A DNA stretch of 64,000 bases from Roseomonas xinghualingensis (GTDB taxonomy: Bacteria; Pseudomonadota; Alphaproteobacteria; Acetobacterales; Acetobacteraceae). Positions 56,909 through 64,000 of the stretch are shown in pieces. The notes under the pieces are model-generated. The model searched no databases. It was not told the origin of the DNA and was given only the letters and a program-made list of their open reading frames with translations. The DNA lies in the NCBI RefSeq assembly GCF_025791835.1, contig NZ_JAOXLP010000016.1:34908-98907 (forward strand), read 5' to 3'. The position numbers and the translations under genes are program-made. Within the stretch, counting starts at the first letter, position 1. The number at the start of each line of letters is the position of its first letter.

Positions 56909-57841
56909 ATGACCACTCGCTCCGAGATCGAAGCGGCCGCAGCACGCATCGCCCCGCATATTCGGCACACTCCTGTCCTGGCGCTGCCCGCGGCGACGCT
57001 CGGCACACTAGGCAATATAGTCCTTAAGCTGGAACAATTGCAGGTCAGTGGATCATTCAAGGCGCGTGGGGCCTTTAACGCGTTGCTCCAGTCGAATGCG
57101 GGCACGGCGGGGGTGATCGCCGCCTCGGGCGGCAACCACGGCGCGGCGGTGGCCCATGCCGCGGGCGCGCTGGGAATCCAGGCCGAAATCTATGTTCCCG
57201 CCATCTCCACGCCCTCCAAGGTGGCCCGCATCCGGGAGGCCGGGGCGGTGGTGGTGCAGGGCGGCGCCACCTATGCCGAGGCCTTCGCCGCCAGCGAGTC
57301 GCGCCGTGCCGAGACCGGCGCCATCTCCATCCACGCCTATGACCAGCCGGAGGTCCTGGCCGGCCAGGGTACGCTGGCGCGGGAGTTCGAAGACGATTTC
57401 CCTGACCTGACCCATGTGCTGGTGGCCGTGGGTGGTGGCGGGCTGATCGGTGGCGTGGCTTCCTGGTTCGCCGAAACCGGCATCCAGGTGGTGGCGGTGG
57501 AGCCGGAGGGCTGTCCCACCCTCCATTCCGCGCTGAAGGCCGGTGCGCCGGTGGATGCGCCGGTGGGTGGGCTCGCGGCGGACAGCCTGGGCGCGCGGCG
57601 CGTCGGTTCCCTGATGTTCGAGGTGGCGCGGGAAGCGATCCGCACCTCCGTGCTGGTGACCGATGACGCCATCCGCGAGGCCCAGCGCCGCCTCTGGTCC
57701 GCCTGCCGCCAGGTGACGGAGCCCGGCGGCGCGACGGCACTCGCGGCACTCACCTCCGGCGCCTGGATGCCGCCCGAGGGCGCCCGGGTGGGCGTGGTGG
57801 TCTGCGGCGGGAATTGCGAGCCGGGGTCGGTGGCGGGCTGA
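56909..57841 (+). CDS. Threonine/serine dehydratase
   Basis: A PLP enzyme of fold type II, 310 residues, that deaminates threonine or serine to 2-oxo acids. The PLP-Lys is Lys51 in SGSFKARGAFNAL. Further motifs are AASGGNHGAAVAHAA and the phosphate-binding VAVGGGGLIGG. No C-terminal ACT regulatory domain is present, so it resembles the catabolic TdcB-like or racemase-related types. ATG 56909 is chosen; upstream codons overlap the hprK promoter. Substrate specificity is unsure. Confidence 0.87.
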   Translation: MTTRSEIEAAAARIAPHIRHTPVLALPAATLGTLGNIVLKLEQLQVSGSFKARGAFNALLQSNAGTAGVIAASGGNHGAAVAHAAGALGIQAEIYVPAISTPSKVARIREAGAVVVQGGATYAEAFAASESRRAETGAISIHAYDQPEVLAGQGTLAREFEDDFPDLTHVLVAVGGGGLIGGVASWFAETGIQVVAVEPEGCPTLHSALKAGAPVDAPVGGLAADSLGARRVGSLMFEVAREAIRTSVLVTDDAIREAQRRLWSACRQVTEPGGATALAALTSGAWMPPEGARVGVVVCGGNCEPGSVAG

Positions 57842-57859
57842 TCGGGACCCTGGTTGCTC

Positions 57860-58097
57860 CCAGGGGCGCTGCCCCTGGAACCCCGCCGGGGAGCCAACGG
57901 GCTCCCCGGACCCCGCGATCTGTTTGTTTGAAAGCGCGCCTGAGGTCCATGACCTCAGGCGACTGGCAGGTCAGCCCGTGTGGCCCAGACTGTTTGCCTG
58001 CGGCGCGGCCTGATCCCGCTGTTTCGCTGGAAACCTGACGCGGGGTCCGGGGTGGCCGCTGCCACCCCGGCGGAGGTCCGGAGGCAGAGCCTCCGGA
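57860..58097. repeat. Cluster of five hairpin palindromes
   Basis: Five separate stem-loops lie in the 297-bp gap between convergent genes: 57860-57878 (8-bp stem CCAGGGGC), 57886-57909 (10-bp stem CCGGGGAGCC), 57937-57961 (11-bp stem CGCCTGAGGTC, loop CAT), 58047-58070 (10-bp stem CCGGGGTGGC) and 58077-58097 (9-bp stem TCCGGAGGC, loop AGA). They look like dispersed palindromic units and would end transcription in both directions. No gene is seen here. Confidence 0.75.
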
Positions 58098-58138
58098 GCC
58101 GCCGCGCAGCCCCCTCAGGACAAGAGCACATACCCGCT

Positions 58139-59110
58139 TTACTCCCGCGCGATCCCGAGATCGCGCAGAACCTGGCGATTGGCCTCGCTTTCCTCCGTGA
58201 AGCGGTCGCGGAAGACCGTGCCGCTGGCATAGCTCGGCACCGAATTCAGCCGTCCCGCCGCGGTGCGGAAGCCTTCGCTGTTCACGGCTTCCTCGCAGGC
58301 CTTTTCGATCACGGCGGCCGCGGCATCCGGCAACCCGGCCGGGGCGATCAGCCCGCCGGCGGAGCTGCCGACGATCGGGTAGCCGGCTTCCGTGACGGTC
58401 GGGACGTCGGGCAGCCCGGCAATCCGCCTCGCGCTGAACACGCCGCCCACCGGCAGGCCGGTGGAGGCGGGGATGGAGGGGCTTTCGACGAAGGCCATGA
58501 TCTGCCCGCCCAATGCGGCCTGCGACATGGGGCCGGCACCTGTGAAGGGTGCATGAAGCCCCTCCACCCCGGCGGCGCGTAGCAGCCGGGCGATCAGGAT
58601 GTGCTGCGTGCTGCCCTGGCCGGGCGAGCCGAAGACCAGGGCCTCCTTCTTGCTGCGGCCATGGGCGACCATCCCGGCGATGTCCCGGAAAGGCGCATCG
58701 CGGCCCAGCACCAGGATCTGCGGGTTGTCATAGACGAGGCAAAGAAAGCGGAAGCTGTCGAGCGAGTAGCTTAGCGGCACGAGATGTGTCTGCGTCGTCA
58801 GCGGCGCATTCGGCGAGAGGGCGATGGTGTAGCCATCCGGCCTGGCACGGGCGAGTTCCGCATCGCCGATCGTACCGGCGGCGCCGCCACGGTTGACGAT
58901 CACCACGGTCTGGCCAAGGGCCTGGGACAAGGCGGGCTGCAGGGCGCGCGCCATCAGGTCCGTGTTGCCGCCCGGCGGGTAGGGAACGATCAGCTGGATC
59001 GGGCGGGCAGGATATTTCTCCTGCGCCGCCAGCGGCCCGGAAAGGGCAAGGGGCAAAAGGCCAAGCAGGGCGATGCAGCAACGCCGTGCCAGATGCCGCC
59101 ATTCGCGCAT
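58139..59110 (-). CDS. Bug/TctC-type periplasmic binding protein
   Basis: A 323-residue exported binding protein of the tripartite tricarboxylate transporter family. The signal peptide spans about residues 1-29 (ALLGLLPLALSGPLAAQ). The mature part starts YPARPIQLIVPYPPGGNTD and continues with MARALQPALSQALGQTVVI and NRGGAAGTIGDAELARARPDGYT, the family signature. No TctA or TctB membrane subunit is in the window, so it may serve a permease elsewhere or act as a sensor. It is the last gene of a three-gene block with a P1 peptidase and DUF1028 protein. Confidence 0.9.
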   Translation of the reverse strand: MREWRHLARRCCIALLGLLPLALSGPLAAQEKYPARPIQLIVPYPPGGNTDLMARALQPALSQALGQTVVIVNRGGAAGTIGDAELARARPDGYTIALSPNAPLTTQTHLVPLSYSLDSFRFLCLVYDNPQILVLGRDAPFRDIAGMVAHGRSKKEALVFGSPGQGSTQHILIARLLRAAGVEGLHAPFTGAGPMSQAALGGQIMAFVESPSIPASTGLPVGGVFSARRIAGLPDVPTVTEAGYPIVGSSAGGLIAPAGLPDAAAAVIEKACEEAVNSEGFRTAAGRLNSVPSYASGTVFRDRFTEESEANRQVLRDLGIARE

Positions 59111-59198
59111 CGACGATTCCTCCCGGATTATTCTTGCCAGGGAGGGTATCGACCACGCCTGTCTTACTCAACGACCACGCGTCGTGGTCCGCACCGGG

Positions 59199-60269
59199 CT
59201 ACCCCAGTTCGGAGGCTCCGGGCGGGCTGGGCCCGATTGCCTTCGCCGCCCGCACAGCGCGCAGCACCGCCGCCGCCATCACATGCGGCACGATGGCACC
59301 CAGCGCCATCATGTTTCCGGACTTGCCGCTCTTGCCGGTGGCGAGGGTGAAGATCGTGTCGCCATCCGACATGGTGTGAATGGGATCGATGGTGCGGGCC
59401 AACCCATCATGCGCCGATCCGGCGAGGCGCTGGCATTGCGCCTTGGTCAGCATCGCATCGGTTGCCACGACGCCGAGGGTGGTCGCCATGCCGGCCTGCA
59501 TCGAAGCTGGCAGCTCGCCGCGCAGGATGGCTGTGGTGGTGCCGATGGGGTTACGCCCTTCCACGTCGCGCGCGCCGGCGACCACCTGGCCGGTGGAAGG
59601 GTCGATCACGTCGCCCACCGCATTCACCGCGACGATCGCGCCCACGGTGATGGCACCGACCTTCAACGAGGCTGTGCCGATGCCGCCCTTCATCGCGCGC
59701 GCCACGCCGAAGAGCTTGCCCACCGTCGCCCCCGTGCCGGCGCCGATGCTGCCCTCCCCGGGCGCCTGGTCGGTCGCGGCCTGGCAGGCGGCATAGCCAG
59801 CGGCCGCATCGGGGCGGATGCGATGGTCACCCACAGTCAGGTCGAAAAGGATGGCGGCGGGCACAATGGGCACGCGGGCCGGGCCGGCGGGAAAGCCGAT
59901 GCCCTTTTCCTCCAGCCAGCGCACCACGCCCGTCGCGGCCTCCAGCCCGAAGGCGGAGCCGCCGGAGAGCAGGATGGCATGGACCTGCTGCACCATGTTG
60001 CTGGGATTCAGCAGATCGGTCTCGCGCGTACCGGGGGCGGCGCCGCGCACATCCACGCCGGCCACAGCCCCTTCTTCCGTCAGGATCACAGTGCAGCCGG
60101 TGGGGCGGCGCGTCTCGGTGAAATGGCCCACCTTGATGCCGGGCACATCGGTGATGGCGCCCCCCATGATCCGGGGCTGGGGCTGGGCTGTCTGGGCCAT
60201 GGCGGCTCCGGCGAGGGTGGCGGCGCCGAGGCCGGCGGCCAGGTCGGTGGCGAAGGCTCTGCGGTTCAA
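59199..60269 (-). CDS. P1 family (DmpA/NylC-like) exported peptidase or amidase
   Basis: A self-cleaving hydrolase of 356 residues in the L-aminopeptidase/D-esterase family. The N terminus MNRRAFATDLAAGLGAATLA has a twin-Arg-like pair and probable export signal. The substrate region is LLSGGSAFGLEAATGVV. The expected processing site lies in ATTLGVVATDAM near residues 276-287: Thr is the nucleophile, but the residue before it is Ala where Asn is more common in this family. The stop lies 88 bp before the Bug gene, and the ATG overlaps the DUF1028 stop. Confidence 0.85.
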   Translation of the reverse strand: MNRRAFATDLAAGLGAATLAGAAMAQTAQPQPRIMGGAITDVPGIKVGHFTETRRPTGCTVILTEEGAVAGVDVRGAAPGTRETDLLNPSNMVQQVHAILLSGGSAFGLEAATGVVRWLEEKGIGFPAGPARVPIVPAAILFDLTVGDHRIRPDAAAGYAACQAATDQAPGEGSIGAGTGATVGKLFGVARAMKGGIGTASLKVGAITVGAIVAVNAVGDVIDPSTGQVVAGARDVEGRNPIGTTTAILRGELPASMQAGMATTLGVVATDAMLTKAQCQRLAGSAHDGLARTIDPIHTMSDGDTIFTLATGKSGKSGNMMALGAIVPHVMAAAVLRAVRAAKAIGPSPPGASELG

Positions 60270-60955
60270 GCCGGTGCCCCTGTTGCTACGGAGCCCGAGG
60301 CCCCTCCCCGCGCCCGGTCCGGGTCGGTTGCGCGCAGGATGAATTCATCGATCTTCGGCGCATAGTCGCGCCACAGCCCGGCCAGTTCGGAGATGGGATC
60401 GGCGGCGCGGTCCACGCGCAGATCCACCAGGGCGAAATCATGGTCCCCATGCAGTTCCAGCACGGCGGAGATGACCGGGCCATGCTCTCCGCCCGCCTTC
60501 TCGCCAGCGGCCAGGGCGGCCAGCAGGCGGTCTCCCAGCGGGGCATCGGGATCAGCCTCGAAGGCCCGCACCATCGCGGCGGGTACGTCCGCGCTGGCGA
60601 GGATGTTGCGGATGACGATGCAATCCTTGCCATGCGCATCCGCGCGTTCCGCCTTCACCCACGCGCCGTGGTGATGTGCGGTGCGCCCCTTTGCATCCAG
60701 CGCCGCCAGTTGGCGCCAAGCCTCATGCGGCGTCGAGGCGACCAGCGCCGCCACCGTTTCCGCCGCCGGACAGCCGCTTCGCAACAAGCCAATGCCGCGC
60801 GGGCCGAGGCGCGGATCGGTGCGATGCTGGGTGAGCACCGCCCCCACCCCGCCCGCGATGTGCTGGATGCGGGCGCCCACCCCGATATCCGAGGTGGCGC
60901 CGGCGGCGCCGATCTGCCCGGTGCGCGCGCAGCGGCCAAGAAGCGAAAAGGTCAT
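60266..60955 (-). CDS. DUF1028 (Ntn-hydrolase-like) protein
   Basis: A 229-residue protein of the DUF1028 family, which is thought to have an N-terminal-nucleophile hydrolase fold. Hallmarks are MTFSLLGRCARTGQIGAAG, then VGARIQHIAGGVGAVLTQH and DPRLGPRGIGLLRSG. No signal peptide is seen. Overlap with the P1 peptidase gene suggests a joint pathway acting on an amide or peptide substrate. The biochemical function is unproven. ATG 60955 lies five bases from an inverted repeat. Confidence 0.85.
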   Translation of the reverse strand: MTFSLLGRCARTGQIGAAGATSDIGVGARIQHIAGGVGAVLTQHRTDPRLGPRGIGLLRSGCPAAETVAALVASTPHEAWRQLAALDAKGRTAHHHGAWVKAERADAHGKDCIVIRNILASADVPAAMVRAFEADPDAPLGDRLLAALAAGEKAGGEHGPVISAVLELHGDHDFALVDLRVDRAADPISELAGLWRDYAPKIDEFILRATDPDRARGGASGSVATGAPA

Positions 60956-60960
60956 CGCCC

Positions 60961-60981
60961 ACGATCCTTGAGCGGGATCGT
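60961..60981. promoter_or_regulatory. Inverted repeat upstream of DUF1028 gene
   Basis: ACGATCC-7 bases-GGATCGT, a perfect 7-bp inverted repeat in the 122-bp region divergent to the yjbH-like gene. It could be an operator or an mRNA hairpin over the ribosome-binding region of the DUF1028 gene. Confidence 0.35.
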
Positions 60982-61077
60982 ACCGCTGTCCATCAGGCTT
61001 GCCCGTGGAGGCCTTGCCTTCACGTGGAACACCGGTCCATTTTGATCACGAAAAAGAGAGTTACATTAACAAACCCG

Positions 61078-62943
61078 ATGATGCGTAGCTGCAGGCTCGC
61101 CCTGCTGATCCTCCTGGCCCTGCCGGCACGCGCCGAGGAGGTGCCGGCAAGTGGCAGTGATTTCGGCGGTGCCGGACTGATCGAGATGCGCAACGCCCGC
61201 TTCCGCGAGGACGGCACGCTTGAGGCCGGCGCTTCCCTGCGGCACCAGCGGCGCTTCTGGTTCATGAACTTCCAGGCCCTGCCCTTCCTGGAGACCACCT
61301 TCCGCCTGAGCGAGCGGCTGAACGCCACCACCGGCCGGGGCAGCACCACCGACCGCGCCTTCGACGTGAAGCTGCGGTTGCTGGAGGAAGGCCCCTGGAA
61401 CCCGGCCCTGGCCATCGGGCTGCAGGACGTGATCGGCACTGGCATCTATGGCGGGGAGTATGTGGTTGCCTCGCGCCGCTGGGGGCCGCTGGACGTGACG
61501 TTGGGCCTTGGTTTCGGGCGGCTGGGCACGCGGGGCGACTTCGCCAATCCGCTGACGGGAATCTCAGAAGGCTTCCGGGAGCGGCCGCGCGATGTGGGGC
61601 GCGGCGGCACGCTGCGGCTGGATTTCTTCCGTGGAGAGGATATGGCCGTGTTTGGCGGCCTGGAATACAGCCTGCCGCGCCTCGACACGCCCTGGGGTGA
61701 GCTGGAAGGGCTGCGCGCCAAGGCCGAATGGTCCGGCGATGCGCTGCGGGACGAGCGTGGCGGCTATCCCGTGCGGCACGGCGCGTTGCGCGGCAAGGCG
61801 CGCAGCCTGGTGAATCTCGGGCTGCAATGGTCCGGCGAGCATATCGATGCCGGGCTGCATTTCGTGCACGGGACCGATCTGCTGGCGCGCCTGTCGCTGC
61901 GGATGGATCCGGCCAGGCCACCTGCCGCGCCCCCCTTGCGGCCATTGCCTCCCATGCCCGCGCGCCGGGCCACCGGAGAGGAGGATGCGCGCTCGGTGGC
62001 GGCCTTCGCGGCGCTTCGCGAGGCCGGCTTTCGTCCCCTCGCCTATGAGGAACGCGGGATGGAGGCGCGGATCGCCATTTCGGAAGGACGGTTCCGCACC
62101 CTTCCGCAGGTGGCTTCCCGCGCGTTGCGGGCGGTGAACGGCATCCTGCCGCCGGAGGTGGAGGTGATCCGCCTTTCCTGGTGGCAGGCGGGCGCGGAAA
62201 TGGGTGCGCTGATGATCCCGCGGCAGGCCGTGGAAGCCGCAGCCGGCCCCTGGGGCAGCGTGGAGGAGGCCTGGTCCGCCACCACGCTCTTCCCGGCCCA
62301 GGGCGCCATCTGGCCGGATGCCCATGCCGAGCGGGGGCCCCATTGGGACTGGGCGGTGGAGCCGCGGCTGGGCCTGCAGCTCGGCGATCCCTCGCGCACG
62401 CTGCGCTACCAGGGCGCGGTGGCGGCGGGGGCACGGGTGGAGTTTGGGGATGGCTTCAGCGCGGCCGGGGCAGTGCAGCAGGCGTTGTTCGGCAACCTGG
62501 GTGGTGGCCTGCCCTCGGACAGCCAGTTGCCGCATGTGCGCAGCGACTACGCGCTTTATGCGCGGGACGGGAAGACCTCTATTCCCGGCCTCTATGCCGA
62601 GCGGGTGTGGAACCTGGCGCCCGATGTCTTCGCCCGTGCGACGGCGGGGCTGCTGGAGCCGATGTTCGGCGGCCTGTCCTCGGAAGTGCTCTGGCGTCCG
62701 GTGGACCGTGGCTTCGCACTCGGCCTGGACATGAACCTCGTGCAACAGCGGGCGACGGACGGGCTCTTCGGCTTCCGCGATTACGGCGTGGCGACGGGCC
62801 ATGTGTCGCTCTATTCGGATCTGCCAGTGTGGAATCTCTACGGCATCCTGCGCGCGGGCCGGTACCTGGCGGGCGACTGGGGCGCGACGATCGAGATGGG
62901 ACGCCGCTTCGACAGCGGCATCGAGGTGGGCGCCTTTGGGTGA
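61078..62943 (+). CDS. YjbH-family outer-membrane protein, C-terminally truncated
   Basis: A 621-residue protein of the YjbH/GfcD family, linked to exopolysaccharide secretion at the outer membrane. The signal peptide lies in about residues 1-20 (MMRSCRLALLILLALPARAE). SGSDFGGAGLIEMRNARF starts the barrel domain, and later strands such as DWAVEPRLGLQLGDPSRTL and VWNLYGILRAGRYLAGDW are typical. It ends GIEVGAFG then stop, where family members normally continue for several tens of residues to a final beta-strand. Neighbouring G+C falls straight after the stop. Either a rearrangement clipped the gene or this is a short variant. ATG 61078 is chosen over GTG 61024. Confidence 0.75.
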   Translation: MMRSCRLALLILLALPARAEEVPASGSDFGGAGLIEMRNARFREDGTLEAGASLRHQRRFWFMNFQALPFLETTFRLSERLNATTGRGSTTDRAFDVKLRLLEEGPWNPALAIGLQDVIGTGIYGGEYVVASRRWGPLDVTLGLGFGRLGTRGDFANPLTGISEGFRERPRDVGRGGTLRLDFFRGEDMAVFGGLEYSLPRLDTPWGELEGLRAKAEWSGDALRDERGGYPVRHGALRGKARSLVNLGLQWSGEHIDAGLHFVHGTDLLARLSLRMDPARPPAAPPLRPLPPMPARRATGEEDARSVAAFAALREAGFRPLAYEERGMEARIAISEGRFRTLPQVASRALRAVNGILPPEVEVIRLSWWQAGAEMGALMIPRQAVEAAAGPWGSVEEAWSATTLFPAQGAIWPDAHAERGPHWDWAVEPRLGLQLGDPSRTLRYQGAVAAGARVEFGDGFSAAGAVQQALFGNLGGGLPSDSQLPHVRSDYALYARDGKTSIPGLYAERVWNLAPDVFARATAGLLEPMFGGLSSEVLWRPVDRGFALGLDMNLVQQRATDGLFGFRDYGVATGHVSLYSDLPVWNLYGILRAGRYLAGDWGATIEMGRRFDSGIEVGAFG

Positions 62944-63445
62944 TATAAACGCTCCCCTTTTCCAATGTGCGCCTCAACTGACTGTTATTTATATCTTCTT
63001 CTTTGGCCTCGATTCTACCAAAAAGAACGATCCCCTTTCCCAGATCCGAAAATCCCAGGGTCGAGCAGAACGTTCCCCTTTTCCCAAGCGCCCCGGTTCG
63101 TCTGATTCGGCTTGAAGGGGTCGAGTTCCCTTGCCGGACTAGCCATCCAGCCATGGATCGTCGGCAGCGCCCTTTGCCGGGAAGTGATTTCTTGCCGTGC
63201 CGGACACCACTTTGAGCCGTTCACGCAAACGAACTGGGCTTCCGGATCGAGATCGGTGGCCGGTTCTGGACTTATCCTGGTCTCCACGAGGACAGGACGA
63301 CCGGGCGGATGGTGACAAGCGGTAACGCGGCCAGCGGCACGGATAGTGATGGCCATTCTTTCCTCAGCGCGCATAGCCTCACACTCAGTGGTCTAGCCCA
63401 CATGGGAGGCATCGTGGGTGCCGGTGGCGCAGTGATCGTCTTCGG
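62944..63445. other. Low-G+C gene-poor region with direct repeats
   Basis: No convincing gene is seen over about 500 bp. Base composition drops clearly below the rest of the window, and TATAAA-like and TTATTTATATC runs occur. A minus-strand frame from ATG 63356 (GAGGAAAGA upstream) to 63015 and a plus-strand 52-codon frame at 63309-63467 are open, but neither matches a known family. Three direct repeats are listed separately. Confidence 0.6.
62948..63084. repeat. Three direct repeats AACGnTCCCCTTTTCC
   Basis: Copies at 62948-62963, 63026-63040 (one T shorter) and 63069-63084. Spacing is 78 and 43 bp, so they are not evenly spaced and are not a CRISPR array. They may be binding sites or remnants of a mobile element. 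Confidence 0.55.
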
Positions 63446-63673
63446 CTACGCTCTATTTGCGCCCTGAGAGCCACCACATTCCTTCGGTCTCGCCAGTGCG
63501 ACAGAAATCATCACGAAGGCTGGCGGAAACGTCGCGGCGGATAGTATCGCGATGCTGTTAGGTTCGGTTCTACCGGACATCGGATAGGCTATCAGGATGG
63601 ATCGCATCCACAGGATGCAGGGGATCATGACTGCGGCGGAAAACAACAGCTGGCGGACTACCAAAAGCTTCAT
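63446..63673 (-). CDS. Small hypothetical membrane protein
   Basis: A 75-residue protein with a good ribosome-binding site (GAGGAGG six bases before ATG 63673). Two hydrophobic segments lie at about residues 5-28 (LVVRQLLFSAAVMIPCILW) and 43-60 (ILSAATFPPAFVMISVAL), with a short polar loop between and a charged tail. I recognise no family. It lies in the less G+C-rich tail of the window, so it may be a transferred or orphan gene. Confidence 0.5.
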   Translation of the reverse strand: MKLLVVRQLLFSAAVMIPCILWMRSILIAYPMSGRTEPNSIAILSAATFPPAFVMISVALARPKECGGSQGANRA

Positions 63674-64000
63674 TCGCGCCTCCTCACCACCGACCAGACC
63701 AACTCAGGTCTGAGTGCTTCATTCTGAGCTTCCAGGAGGCGGATAGGCCAGGATCTCACACGTCCTGTGCGCAGGAGATACCGAATCCACTTCCGATACG
63801 CTCCTCCTGTGCCACGGACAATTCCCAGCATCGGTGAGCGAGGGCGGCCATGATCTGTTGGACCGATCTAGACTGTCCGTCGTCGAATGCTTTGGGACAG
63901 TGAGGAAGCTGACTTAGCGGAGGCTCCGGCACATCTGGTGATGGACGTTAGGCGGCTCGACGCTGGTGCAGCAAGCGTCGTTGTTGGAGGGTCTGGCGCT
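63674..64000. other. Gene-poor window end, possible edge of a mobile element
   Basis: No supported gene. It holds an inverted repeat ACTGTCC (63872-63878) / GGACAGT (63895-63901) and, after about 63900, more G+C-rich sequence. An open plus-strand frame starts near ATG 63943 (MDVRRLDAGAASVVV) and runs off the window. Whether this is a transposase gene cannot be told from the part seen. Confidence 0.4.

Noticed and set aside
62948..63084. CRISPR array
   Set aside because: Only three imperfect copies with unequal spacing (78 and 43 bp), no uniform spacers and no cas gene.

Overview
This window is about 70% G+C chromosomal DNA with very dense coding, many 4-bp stop/start overlaps and several GTG or TTG starts. 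The gene set points to an alphaproteobacterium, most likely an Acetobacteraceae (Roseomonas-like) species. It includes a CtaA/Cox15-type heme A synthase, a small aa3-oxidase subunit IV, an HWE-family kinase, HdaA, a short P-loop-only HprK with RapZ, and a plant/alphaproteobacterial-type glutamate-cysteine ligase. The genus is inference. No rRNA, tRNA, CRISPR array, prophage or complete insertion sequence was recognised.

Layout. Positions 1-12.5 kb hold housekeeping genes: a partial aldo/keto reductase, an IalB-like secreted protein, a TVP38/DedA-like membrane protein, a GT2 glycosyltransferase, heme A synthase, a multi-PAS histidine kinase overlapping tldD, a TSUP exporter, a GNAT enzyme, gshA, rsmE, ubiA and an ETFB-type methyltransferase. 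At 12.5-14.4 kb a response regulator and an HWE kinase converge and overlap.

Positions 14.5-31.9 kb carry a seven-gene minus-strand block, in transcription order glgE, treS-maltokinase fusion, glgB, glgX, treZ, malQ, treY. Together these provide the GlgE, TreS and TreYZ routes that link maltose, maltose-1-phosphate, alpha-glucan and trehalose. GlgE has an extra, apparently catalytically dead amylase-like N-terminal domain. A hybrid sensor kinase lies immediately upstream and the HWE kinase immediately downstream.

Positions 35-42.5 kb carry ppx, ppk, hdaA, an AI-2E family permease, a CDP-alcohol phosphatidyltransferase and a DUF2066 protein, all on the minus strand. Divergent purM and purN and the aa3 subunit IV follow. 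At 44.6-48.2 kb are a small exported protein, a ClsB-like phospholipase D protein with a YbhP-like partner, and a cupin. Positions 48.2-56.8 kb carry ftsK, ahcY and a permease-free PTS relay (hprK, rapZ, EIIA, HPr, EI). A candidate GATATC operator precedes ahcY, and a 17-G/31-C tract follows it.

Positions 56.9-63 kb hold a threonine/serine dehydratase, a cluster of five hairpins, an operon of DUF1028 protein, P1 peptidase and Bug-type binding protein, and a yjbH-like gene that stops where its family normally continues. The last kilobase is visibly less G+C-rich, gene-poor and repeat-bearing, which suggests a junction with transferred or rearranged DNA.
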